The notes below the pieces were generated by a model. The model saw nothing but the letters and a program-made list of their open reading frames with translations, did not search any database and was not told the DNA's origin. A program made the position numbers and the translations under genes. This document shows positions 1 to 6,737 of a stretch of 8,821 nt of DNA, piece after piece; position 1 is the first letter of the stretch; every line of letters starts with the position of its first letter. The stretch is from positions 1 to 8,821 of the forward strand of contig NZ_BAAACW010000057.1 of the NCBI RefSeq assembly GCF_039521845.1. Direction: 5' to 3'. Source of the stretch: Alkalibacterium iburiense (GTDB lineage: Bacteria > Bacillota > Bacilli > Lactobacillales > Carnobacteriaceae_A).

Positions 1-55
1 AGCCATTTTTAAAAGAAAATCAGCTGAATCAAATATCAAAAGCGGCATAATAATC

Positions 56-98
56 GGTACCAAGTCAATGGTACCAAGTCAATGACACCAAGGGTCAA
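56..98. repeat. 14-bp tandem direct repeat upstream of the P-type ATPase
   Basis: GGTACCAAGTCAAT occurs twice head to tail, at 56-69 and 70-83, with no mismatch. A degenerate third copy (GACACCAAG, two extra G, TCAA) follows at 84-98. Each perfect copy carries the palindrome GGTACC. The array ends about 24 bp before a possible -35 element of the ATPase gene. Iterated short repeats just upstream of a promoter can be regulator sites, but I do not recognise this motif, and replication slippage is an equally good explanation. Confidence 0.8.
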
Positions 99-121
99 AG
101 GCTATTTTTTAACTGCAAAAC

Positions 122-151
122 TTGAGTTTTATAACTTTAGTTCTCTAATTT
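122..151 (+). promoter_or_regulatory. Possible sigma-A promoter for the P-type ATPase
   Basis: TTGAGT at 122-127 and TAATTT at 146-151 are separated by 18 bp, leaving a leader of roughly 30 nt before the ribosome binding site AGGAGGAG (178-185). The -10 element is a poor match and the region is very AT-rich, so this is only the best candidate between the repeat array and the gene. Confidence 0.3.
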
Positions 152-190
152 ATCGTTTTAGTTAAGAATCATTTAATAGGAGGAGATAAA

Positions 191-2842
191 ATGGAGTATA
201 AATCGAGGACGAAGGACGACATACTAAAGGAATGGAATGTGGATCTTGAAAAAGGTCTGTCTTCTGAGGAAGTCACCAAGCAACGTGAAAAATATGGCAG
301 CAACGAGTTTGAGGAAGAGCAGAAAGCTTCTTTGTTGTCAAAAATTGCCGCCCAATTTAAAGAGGTGATGAATCTTATCCTGCTATTTGCCGGGTTCTTA
401 TCTCTTTATATTTCCTACTCTGACCCAGGTCATGGGTATTCTGAACCCATTGTCATTTTTATCATCATTTTCATCAATATTGCCCTCACTATTTATCAAG
501 AAGGAAAAGCTGAAAATGCTCTGGAAGCTTTAAAAAGTATCTCTGCTCCTGAAACCAGAGTTCTACGTGATGGGAGAGAGCAGACTATTCCTTCAACTGA
601 TTTAGTTATGGGAGACATTGTTTTACTTCAAGCTGGAGAAGGGATCGGCGCGGATATTCGTTTATTAGAGGCCAATAATTTACAGACAGAAGAATCGTCT
701 CTGACAGGTGAAAGTGTTCCAGTAGATAAAGACCCCAACGCTGAAGCGGACGAGGATGCCCAAGTGGGGGACGTTTCTCATACAGTCTTTTCAGGTACTT
801 CTGTTACGAATGGGAATGCCAAAGGAGTCGTTATCGCCGTTGGTATGGAAAGCGAAATGGGTCAGATAGCCGGTTTGCTGTCTGGAGATGACAAAGAAAA
901 AACACCCTTGCAAAATAGAATTGATGATTTAGCTAAACGTTTAGCGGTATTAGCAATGATTTCTGGTGTAATTATTTTTGTAGTCAACCTTCTAACGTCT
1001 GATCTATCTTTCTTAGATAATCTGATGCTTGCGGTTTCCTTAGCTGTTGCAGCCGTACCAGAGACTTTACCGGTCATTGTGACTCTAACTTTAGCTTACG
1101 GTGTTCAGAACATGGCTGAAAAACGAGCCATTATTCGTAACATTCCGGCTGTTGAAACGCTTGGAAGTGCCTCGGTGATTGCTTCAGACAAAACGGGGAC
1201 ATTGACACAAAATCAGATGTCTATTCAAAGACTTTGGGTTCCCAACTTTGAGCCGACAGACGCTGACCATGACTTTGATCACCACGAAGAGTGGATGCTT
1301 AAAATGATGGCTCTCTCTTCCAACGTCAAGCCCAGTGTCGATGAAGAAGGGAATTTAAAAGTCGAAGGAAATCCGACAGAAGCAGCTATTATTCGACTAG
1401 TTGAAGAAAAAGGCTGGTCAAAGGAAGACTTAGATCAAAAGTACAAACGGGTATACGAATTCCCTTTTGATTCAGAAACGAAACGCATGACCACTATTCA
1501 TGAACATAATAACGGAAATTACATTGTTATATCTAAAGGAGCCTCAGAACGCATCTTTGAAAGTTCCGATATTCCTTCTGGGACCACTGTTGAAGAATAT
1601 GAACGGATTCACGATGAATTTGCAGACGATGCGTTACGGGTCTTAAGTGTAGCGAGTAAAATCATAACAGAATTACCTGATGAAGAGGATATGGTACGAG
1701 AAGACCTTGAAAAAGGCATGGTTTATGCTGGAATGGTTGGGATGATAGACCCCCCAAGAGAAGAAAGTAAGCAGGCTGTCGCAGACGCTAAAAAAGCCGG
1801 CATCCGAACGATTATGATTACTGGTGATCATGCCGCTACGGCTACAGCCATTGCCAGAGATATTGGCATTGCGGATGAACAGACTAAAACCATTACCGGC
1901 ACAGAATTACAGAAGCTCACGGACCAAGAATTAAATGACACGATTGAAGATTACGCTGTTTATGCACGCGTGTCCCCAGAAGACAAGATTAGAATTGTTA
2001 AAGCCTGGCAGGACAAAGGCGAAGTCGTTGCGATGACAGGAGACGGGGTCAATGACGCGCCCTCTCTCAACTCTGCTGATGTCGGAACAGCTATGGGAAT
2101 AGCGGGAACGGAAGTAGCTAAAAATGCATCCGATATGGTATTAACAGATGACAACTTTGCCACTATCGTGCAAGCCGTTGAAGAAGGACGGCGGGTTTAC
2201 GGTAACATTCGTAAAACTATTTACTTCTTGCTTTCAGCAAACGTGGCGGAAGTCCTGCTCATGCTGATCGTCACTATTTTGGGAGGCGGCATTCCTTTAG
2301 TTCCCATTCACATACTTTTTATTAACGTCATAGCAGACGGTATTCCTGGCTTCGGCTTAAGTCGTGAGCCGGCAGATGCTGATATCATGGACCAAGAGCC
2401 GATTGAACGAAATGAAAGTGTGTTTGCCAGAGGCGGCTACCGTATTATTGGAGTCGGCGCTGCCACCATGCTGATTATATCTTTAATTGCCTTTTATGTC
2501 GGACGATATGTTCAGCTAGGTAACATTGAGCCTTCCCTTGAAGTAGCTCAAACCATGACCTTTTTAACTCTAGCTTGGTCCTCTACTTTAAACATTTTTG
2601 TAGTCAGAAGCAGGCAGTCGATTTTTAAAGTAGGATTCTTATCCAATAAAACGATTTTCTGGACCACACTCTTTTCATTACTATTAACAGGAGTCATTGG
2701 AGCTGTTCCATTCTTAGCGGACATCTTTATGTTAGCTCCACTAAGTCCCATGCATTGGGCTATAGCTGTTGGCTTGTCCCTTATGATTTTCGTGACAGTT
2801 GAAGGAGACAAACTAATAATAGGCAGAACAGCTAACAAATAG
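191..2842 (+). CDS. Cation-translocating P-type ATPase (P2, calcium-pump-like)
   Basis: An 883-aa ATP-driven cation pump of the cytoplasmic membrane, full length for P2 ATPases. An N-terminal cation ATPase domain comes first. Actuator motif TGES is at 172-175, phosphorylated Asp is D333 in DKTGTLT, the nucleotide-domain KGA is at 449-451, TGDH at 544-547 and GDGVNDAP at 617-624. Ten membrane segments fit hydrophobic stretches near 60-78, 87-105, 251-268, 277-303, 677-703, 705-725, 758-778, 790-815, 828-848 and 856-875. Ion-ligand positions aligned by eye to SERCA: M4 E291 (in PETLP rather than PEGLP), M5 N684 and E687, M6 N712 and D716 are kept. The M6 Thr is Ala715 and the M8 Glu seems absent. 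This suggests a reduced, perhaps single, Ca2+ site, but the ion is inferred and Mn2+, Na+ or K+ cannot be excluded. The start follows AGGAGGAG by 5 nt. The gene is monocistronic, with its own terminator downstream. Confidence 0.95.
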   Translation: MEYKSRTKDDILKEWNVDLEKGLSSEEVTKQREKYGSNEFEEEQKASLLSKIAAQFKEVMNLILLFAGFLSLYISYSDPGHGYSEPIVIFIIIFINIALTIYQEGKAENALEALKSISAPETRVLRDGREQTIPSTDLVMGDIVLLQAGEGIGADIRLLEANNLQTEESSLTGESVPVDKDPNAEADEDAQVGDVSHTVFSGTSVTNGNAKGVVIAVGMESEMGQIAGLLSGDDKEKTPLQNRIDDLAKRLAVLAMISGVIIFVVNLLTSDLSFLDNLMLAVSLAVAAVPETLPVIVTLTLAYGVQNMAEKRAIIRNIPAVETLGSASVIASDKTGTLTQNQMSIQRLWVPNFEPTDADHDFDHHEEWMLKMMALSSNVKPSVDEEGNLKVEGNPTEAAIIRLVEEKGWSKEDLDQKYKRVYEFPFDSETKRMTTIHEHNNGNYIVISKGASERIFESSDIPSGTTVEEYERIHDEFADDALRVLSVASKIITELPDEEDMVREDLEKGMVYAGMVGMIDPPREESKQAVADAKKAGIRTIMITGDHAATATAIARDIGIADEQTKTITGTELQKLTDQELNDTIEDYAVYARVSPEDKIRIVKAWQDKGEVVAMTGDGVNDAPSLNSADVGTAMGIAGTEVAKNASDMVLTDDNFATIVQAVEEGRRVYGNIRKTIYFLLSANVAEVLLMLIVTILGGGIPLVPIHILFINVIADGIPGFGLSREPADADIMDQEPIERNESVFARGGYRIIGVGAATMLIISLIAFYVGRYVQLGNIEPSLEVAQTMTFLTLAWSSTLNIFVVRSRQSIFKVGFLSNKTIFWTTLFSLLLTGVIGAVPFLADIFMLAPLSPMHWAIAVGLSLMIFVTVEGDKLIIGRTANK

Positions 2843-2865
2843 ATCATTATCTTATACAAGCAATG

Positions 2866-2912
2866 AGCGACATTCGCCCCTTTTTTCAAGTGGCGAATGT
2901 CGCTATCTTTTT
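2866..2912 (+). terminator. Strong rho-independent terminator of the P-type ATPase gene
   Basis: A perfect 13-bp stem pairs 2866-2878 (AGCGACATTCGCC) with 2892-2904 (GGCGAATGTCGCT) around a 13-nt loop, followed by ATCTTTTT at 2905-2912. It starts 23 nt after the ATPase stop codon. The U-tract lies only on the plus-strand side. Read from the minus strand the stem is followed by mixed sequence, so it may stop the converging operon only weakly. Confidence 0.92.
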
Positions 2913-2995
2913 GTTTAGAGGCATTAGGCGTTAATTTTGAGGCCCTAACACCGCTATTAAGAAGAAAAGAGAATGAAAGCATCCTAGTCTTCGCT

Positions 2996-3952
2996 TTATT
3001 TTCGCATGGAAATAACATTTCTATCTAAATAGCTTTGAATACTGGTTTCTACTACTTCCAGTGCGGTATATTTCGGTTGATAGCCAATTAACCGCTGAGC
3101 ATTTTCGATACTATAGTACCCACTTCTAGCAATATGATAAAAGGAAACATCTGCTTGTCTTTCATCCTTTACATAGTCACACCATTTGTCCCATGAAAGG
3201 AAAGTAATCTTGGGCTCATGACCAAAAAAGCGATACATGGATTGGGCGTAGCCATATAAGGTCAATGATTCTGCTGAAACGGCATGGAAGTTTTCCCCCA
3301 GTGACTGATTCCGGTTAGACATCGCATCCACAAACTGCTGAGCTACATCCTCCGCATGCACCGGGTGTAAGGTCTCCATCCCATGATTAGGCAAACTGAT
3401 TTCTTTTCCATCTGCTATATCTTGAAAAACCCCATCGTCCTTGAAGCCTAAAGGATTTATAATAGACCAGCCCGGTCCGCATATTTGGCCAGGACTAATC
3501 ATAGTAGCTGGGAAATGATTCAGCCGATATTCTCGCTTTAGATATTTTTCACTCTCATATTTTTCTCTCCCGTACTCATCCAGCGGGTATTTTATGCCAT
3601 TTGGATCAGCTGGAAGCTGTTCTGCTCGTCCGTGCGTCCAGATGGTTGAGCAGTATAGATAATGTGAAAGGTCTGTCTGTTTCAGTGCCTCCACCATCTC
3701 TTTGACTTCATCTAGCTTAAAGCAGATGAGATCGATAACCACATCCGCATTCAACTCAGCGATTTTTTGGTTGAAATTCGAATCATGTGTGCGGTCTAAA
3801 TGAACGTGCTGAACCTTGTCCCATGTCCAGTCTTTAATATAGGGCTCACTTTCCCCTCGACTGACCGCAATGACCTCATGATTGTGTTTAACTAATTTGG
3901 GTATAAGATAGGAACCAATATGTCCGCTCCCACCTATTATAACGACCTTCAT
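2996..3952 (-). CDS. NAD(P)-dependent epimerase/dehydratase-like (SDR) protein
   Basis: A 318-aa Rossmann-fold protein of the extended or atypical short-chain dehydrogenase/reductase superfamily, probably a cytosolic oxidoreductase or sugar-nucleotide-type epimerase. The substrate cannot be told from sequence. It opens MKVVIIGG with the dinucleotide motif GGSGHIG (7-13). A CST segment (101-103) and Y127-x3-K131 in DEYGREKY are the likely Ser and Tyr/Lys catalytic positions. SPGQICGP (153-160) and HPVHAEDVA (196-204) are typical of the substrate-side half. The start is placed at 3952 because AGGAG (3960-3964) sits 7 nt before this ATG. An in-frame ATG at 3958 is only 1 nt from AGGAG and is unlikely. 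It is the last gene of a three-gene minus-strand operon. Its ribosome binding site directly follows the TAA of the DUF4385 gene, so translation is probably coupled. It converges on the ATPase gene. No good minus-strand terminator is visible after it. Confidence 0.92.
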   Translation of the reverse strand: MKVVIIGGSGHIGSYLIPKLVKHNHEVIAVSRGESEPYIKDWTWDKVQHVHLDRTHDSNFNQKIAELNADVVIDLICFKLDEVKEMVEALKQTDLSHYLYCSTIWTHGRAEQLPADPNGIKYPLDEYGREKYESEKYLKREYRLNHFPATMISPGQICGPGWSIINPLGFKDDGVFQDIADGKEISLPNHGMETLHPVHAEDVAQQFVDAMSNRNQSLGENFHAVSAESLTLYGYAQSMYRFFGHEPKITFLSWDKWCDYVKDERQADVSFYHIARSGYYSIENAQRLIGYQPKYTALEVVETSIQSYLDRNVISMRK

Positions 3953-3959
3953 CGGCATT

Positions 3960-3964
3960 CTCCT
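3960..3964 (-). promoter_or_regulatory. Ribosome binding site fixing the SDR start at 3952
   Basis: On the minus strand the sequence runs TAA-AGGAG-AATGCCG-ATG. The first ATG (3958) is too close to AGGAG, while the second (3952) is 7 nt away. The site directly follows the stop codon of the upstream DUF4385 gene. Confidence 0.8.
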
Positions 3965-4411
3965 TTAACCATAATTTTTTTGATGCTGTTTTTTTAATTT
4001 TAAATAATCCTCATCTTCTCGAACTAAAATCCATTTCTTTTCGAAAATAGCAGCTGATTCTGCTTTTACCGAATCGATTTCTCGTTCTTTCACTTCCCCA
4101 TTCTCATCATACTTCCGTCCGCCTTTATAATTGGCGTAGCGACGAGCGCGGGTATAGCCCATCTGAAGAAACTTGCGTGACATATCCATACCGACAAAAT
4201 CACCTTTTTTCTTATAGTCCAGGTACATGTCATAAATTTTTTCAGACGACTCTTTAGCAATTTCAGGGGTTTTAAAACGCCAATGAGGGAGAATTTCACT
4301 CTTGTAAGGCTCTACGAGCAGAACCCCTTGTTCTCCTCTCCCCACTCGGTAAAGCTCCGGTTTTTCTCGAAAATTAATGGAATCAAAATCTAAATCGTAA
4401 TCAAAGGCCAT
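3965..4411 (-). CDS. DUF4385 family protein, function unknown
   Basis: A 148-aa soluble protein that I recognise as DUF4385, a conserved bacterial family with no established function. The family-like block spans residues 20-101, with YRVGRGEQGVL (21-31), EPYKSEILPHWRFKTP (34-49), FVGMDMSRKFLQMGYTRAR (72-90) and RYANYKGG (91-98). The C-terminal third is charged and looks helical, ending in a Lys/Gln-rich tail. Many invariant-looking Arg, Lys, Trp and Tyr residues suggest nucleic-acid or nucleotide contact, but that is a guess. There is no signal peptide or membrane segment. The start is set at ATG 4411, 7 nt after AGGAG (4419-4423). The longer frame from ATG 4438 would place the ribosome binding site inside the coding sequence and add nine residues (MKRAERRIE) not typical of the family. 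It is the middle gene of the operon, 53 bp after the DivIVA-like gene and 12 bp before the SDR gene. Confidence 0.9.
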   Translation of the reverse strand: MAFDYDLDFDSINFREKPELYRVGRGEQGVLLVEPYKSEILPHWRFKTPEIAKESSEKIYDMYLDYKKKGDFVGMDMSRKFLQMGYTRARRYANYKGGRKYDENGEVKEREIDSVKAESAAIFEKKWILVREDEDYLKLKKQHQKNYG

Positions 4412-4418
4412 CTCTATT

Positions 4419-4423
4419 CTCCT
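4419..4423 (-). promoter_or_regulatory. Ribosome binding site fixing the DUF4385 start at 4411
   Basis: AGGAG on the minus strand, 7 nt before ATG 4411. It argues against the upstream in-frame ATG at 4438, which has no comparable site. Confidence 0.8.
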
Positions 4424-4464
4424 CTCAGCTCTTTTCATTATATCTAAGAGTTCTTATGTTAAAA

Positions 4465-4650
4465 TTAGTATCCTCTCAACTCTTTTACTTCAGCTTTGAG
4501 CCGTTCAATTTCCCTTTCATACCCCGCATAATCTTCTACAACTTTATCCAGAAACACATCCACATCTTGCATATGATACCCTTTAAACGAGCGTCGAAAA
4601 GTAACACCCAGCACATCTTCTACTGAATAATTCCGTTCATTCTTTTTCAA
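4465..4650 (-). CDS. Small stand-alone DivIVA-domain protein (TTG start)
   Basis: A 61-aa protein consisting almost only of the N-terminal DivIVA/GpsB-type domain. SVEDVLGVTFRRSFKGY (9-25) matches the family's opening, in which F18, R19 and R20 sit on the membrane-binding loop. DVDVFLDKVVEDY (29-41) and the following Glu/Lys/Leu helix begin a coiled coil that stops at ELRGY. DivIVA (about 164 aa in Bacillus subtilis) and GpsB (about 100 aa) carry a further C-terminal oligomerisation region that is missing here. The frame has no ATG near the domain. TTG at 4650 lies 7 nt after a perfect AGGAGG (4658-4663), so TTG is the start; the frame stays open further upstream to ATG 4749, but that part does not resemble the family. 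The expected role is at the membrane or division site, perhaps by pairing with full-length DivIVA or GpsB. It is the first gene of the operon with DUF4385 and the SDR protein. Confidence 0.85.
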   Translation of the reverse strand: MKKNERNYSVEDVLGVTFRRSFKGYHMQDVDVFLDKVVEDYAGYEREIERLKAEVKELRGY

Positions 4651-4657
4651 CCCTTGT

Positions 4658-4663
4658 CCTCCT
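4658..4663 (-). promoter_or_regulatory. Perfect ribosome binding site in front of a TTG start
   Basis: AGGAGG on the minus strand, 7 nt before TTG 4650. No other start codon with good spacing is in this frame, so the site decides the start of the DivIVA-like gene. Confidence 0.85.
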
Positions 4664-4681
4664 ACTCGATTAGTTAATTTA

Positions 4682-4710
4682 AGTTTAGCTGAGGACAGAA
4701 ACAAAAGCAA
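4682..4710 (-). promoter_or_regulatory. Candidate promoter of the DivIVA-like/DUF4385/SDR operon
   Basis: On the minus strand TTGCTT (4710-4705) and TAAACT (4687-4682) are separated by exactly 17 bp. Transcription would start near 4675, about 12 nt before the AGGAGG of the first gene. The match to sigma-A consensus is moderate. It lies back to back with the promoter of the glutamine synthetase gene. Confidence 0.45.
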
Positions 4711-4757
4711 TTTTAAGACAGGAATGGTTTCCATAGACATTACCCACAAATTTTTTA

Positions 4758-4786
4758 TTGACGTCAGAAATAATAATCTGTAAAAT
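4758..4786 (+). promoter_or_regulatory. Sigma-A promoter of the glutamine synthetase-like gene
   Basis: TTGACG (4758-4763) and TAAAAT (4781-4786) with a 17-bp spacer form a near-consensus vegetative promoter. Transcription should start near 4793, giving a leader of only about 23 nt. That leaves no room for a riboswitch or attenuator. I looked for a GlnR/TnrA-type TGTNA-N7-TNACA operator here and did not find one. The octamers ATTTTTTA (4750-4757) and TAAAAAAT (4787-4794) form an inverted repeat that brackets the core promoter. Confidence 0.65.
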
Positions 4787-4815
4787 TAAAAAATCTTAAT
4801 AGAAAGGAACATGCT

Positions 4816-6714
4816 ATGAAAAAGAAGAGATTATATGTCATTGATACTGACAATCATGAGGCATCGTCTTTACGACAGATTTTGGAGAAACATCCTGAGA
4901 TTCACTTTGTATCCTTAGCTGGTGTCGATTTAGTTGGTCACGAAACGGAGGAAAAAATACCGATTCGTCTATTTATGGAAGATATGGATACTTTCTTAAA
5001 TGGAATAGCCATACAAACGGATGGGTCTTCTGTTTATCTCCCGACCATTGCGACCCTAGACAATGCGAAAATTGATATGAAGGTCGATGTAGATCGGAAT
5101 TGGTTTGTAGATTACAATGACGAATACCGGGATGATGAGACGGATTTACCTGTCGGAACACTGAAAATCCCCTGTTTTCTATTCCATGATGGGCTACCGG
5201 TCGATTCAAGACACGCCTTATTAAACGCAACGACTTACTTTGCTGAAGAATCAAAAAGCTTAATGGCAAACAGTCCGTCCTTTAATAAACAGTTTGGCTT
5301 TAGCGCTGAATCGATTGAAAAAATAACGATTACAGCTGCTACAGAGCTTGAATTTTGGGCGATGACTCCAGAAAACCATCGGGATACTTTAGAGCTGGCG
5401 ACTTCCCAGGAATTACATGAGCAATACTGGGCTAGCACACGTGGCTCTGTTCGTACCGCACTAGAACAAACACTTGATTTAATGGAAATGTATGGTTTAG
5501 GACCAGAAATGGGTCATAAAGAAGTGGGTGGAGTGAAGGCAAAACTAAGCGGAAATGGGTCATTGACCGGTGTCATGGAACAGCTGGAAGTCGACTGGAA
5601 ATATTCTGATGCTTTACAAGCCGCTGATAATGAAATGCTGGTTAAGCGCATTATAAAAGAGCAATTCAGAAGTAACGGAATGGAAGTGACTTTTTTAGCT
5701 AAACCAATTGACGGAGTAGCTGGAAGCGGAGAACATACGCATATCAGTGTCCTTGCACAAACACAATCTGGGGAGAAAATAAATGTCTTAAACCCTAACG
5801 AAAAGTCTTATCTCAGCTCATTTGGCTACGGTGCATTAATGGGTATACTGAAAAATTACGAAGTGATTAATCCTTTTATCACCTCTTCAAATGAGGCCTT
5901 CAAACGATTAAAAAAAGGTTTTGAAGCACCTATCTGTACAGTAACGTCATTAGGGCGAACTGTTGACACCCCTTCTAGAAACCGCAGTGTGCTAATTGGT
6001 TTGATTCGTGATGAAAAGAATCCATTTGCCACTCGCTTTGAATTGCGTTCACCTAATCCGCATACCAATACGTATTTATGCTTAACTTCTTTACTCTTAG
6101 GTATGTTAGACGGGATTAACTACGCATTAACAAGTGGTCAATCAGAAGAACAGTTATTAGCTGAACTATCTAAGAAACCTGGAGATGAAGCAGTCTACCT
6201 CGAAGAAGGAAGAAGCTACAGAAGTGAAAAAGATGTGTTTGATGATTATTCGGATGAAGAAAGAGTAGACTATTTCGGCTTCGTTCCGTCAACTGTTTTT
6301 GAAAACATCCATTCTTTCGATCTCTATCCCGATAAAGCACAAACCTTACTCAAAGGAAATGTTTTAACAAAGGAATTGCTTAACAGTTATAAAGCTGCTT
6401 CCATTAACAAATGGGTAACCGAGCTCGAACATCGTATCATTCCAAATGTGTTGAAGGATATATCAGACATGAAGGCTTTGCATCATACCCTTACGGCTTC
6501 AGAGCTAGATAGGAATCGTTGGTCTGATATAGATAAATTAAGAAAAGAAGTAGCTAAAGATACACTGAAACAAACAAGTGTGTTTACTCAGATAGGCCAG
6601 GCTATTCAAGAAGAGAACTTACACATGGTGTCTAATTTGCAAAAAGAAATGGAGGCGAAATTAAAAGAGCTAAAAAGTCTTTACCGTCTTTACAAGAATA
6701 ATATGATAGATTAA
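4816..6714 (+). CDS. Glutamine synthetase homologue, long form (632 aa)
   Basis: A member of the glutamine synthetase superfamily, expected to join glutamate and ammonia with ATP to make glutamine in the cytosol. The N-terminal beta-grasp domain holds DGSS (69-72), carrying the ammonium-site Asp. By eye the type I catalytic residues are all present: E177 and E179 (TELEF), E236 (HKEV), E258 (QLEVDW), H307 (GSGEHTH), flap E370 (GFEAP), R390 (NRS), E409 and R411 (RFELRS). PST at 491-493 matches the C-terminal region of the type I fold. It differs from type I enzymes (about 440-470 aa) by roughly 17 extra residues between the two metal-ligand Glu, an insert near 379-388, and a charged helical tail from about 545. 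No match to the type I-beta adenylylation site or the Bacillus feedback Arg was seen. A gamma-glutamyl-amine ligase is an alternative. AAAGGA (4803-4808) lies 7 nt before the start. No terminator separates it from glmS. Confidence 0.88.
   Translation: MKKKRLYVIDTDNHEASSLRQILEKHPEIHFVSLAGVDLVGHETEEKIPIRLFMEDMDTFLNGIAIQTDGSSVYLPTIATLDNAKIDMKVDVDRNWFVDYNDEYRDDETDLPVGTLKIPCFLFHDGLPVDSRHALLNATTYFAEESKSLMANSPSFNKQFGFSAESIEKITITAATELEFWAMTPENHRDTLELATSQELHEQYWASTRGSVRTALEQTLDLMEMYGLGPEMGHKEVGGVKAKLSGNGSLTGVMEQLEVDWKYSDALQAADNEMLVKRIIKEQFRSNGMEVTFLAKPIDGVAGSGEHTHISVLAQTQSGEKINVLNPNEKSYLSSFGYGALMGILKNYEVINPFITSSNEAFKRLKKGFEAPICTVTSLGRTVDTPSRNRSVLIGLIRDEKNPFATRFELRSPNPHTNTYLCLTSLLLGMLDGINYALTSGQSEEQLLAELSKKPGDEAVYLEEGRSYRSEKDVFDDYSDEERVDYFGFVPSTVFENIHSFDLYPDKAQTLLKGNVLTKELLNSYKAASINKWVTELEHRIIPNVLKDISDMKALHHTLTASELDRNRWSDIDKLRKEVAKDTLKQTSVFTQIGQAIQEENLHMVSNLQKEMEAKLKELKSLYRLYKNNMID
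6680..6707 (+). promoter_or_regulatory. Possible internal promoter for the glmS ribozyme transcript
   Basis: TTTACC (6680-6685) and TATGAT (6702-6707), 16 bp apart, lie inside the last codons of the glutamine synthetase gene. Transcription would start near 6714, about 28 nt before the ribozyme cleavage site. The -10 is good and the -35 is moderate. It would let glmS be expressed separately from the upstream gene, but read-through is equally possible. Confidence 0.4.
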
Positions 6715-6737
6715 CACGTGTGGAGTGACAATTAAAT

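Noticed and set aside
1..55. Possible start (ATG on the minus strand at 4-6) of a divergent gene at the left edge
   Set aside because: No ribosome binding site precedes it and only one or two codons are visible. The minus-strand TTGACT elements in the repeat have no -10 at proper spacing.
2921..2951. Bulged hairpin that could terminate the minus-strand operon
   Set aside because: The stem has G-U pairs and a bulge, and no U-tract follows it on the minus strand. It is too weak to call.
2548..3018. Minus-strand open frame of about 156 codons
   Set aside because: It runs antisense through the end of the ATPase gene and across its terminator, has no ribosome binding site and no family-like features, and overlaps the end of the SDR gene.
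4090..4299. Open frame of 69 codons inside the DUF4385 gene
   Set aside because: It is an out-of-frame shadow of a well-conserved gene, with no ribosome binding site.
4651..4749. N-terminal extension of the DivIVA-like protein to an upstream ATG
   Set aside because: The extra 33 residues do not resemble the family, and the perfect AGGAGG at 4658-4663 would then lie inside the coding sequence, while TTG 4650 is ideally placed.
4750..4815. GlnR/TnrA operator upstream of the glutamine synthetase-like gene
   Set aside because: No TGTNA-N7-TNACA pattern could be found. The A/T-rich text near 4779-4800 matches only one half-site.
4973..5438. Minus-strand open frames antisense to the glutamine synthetase gene
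   Set aside because: They show no start signals and no recognisable domain, and lie fully inside a gene with a complete catalytic motif set.
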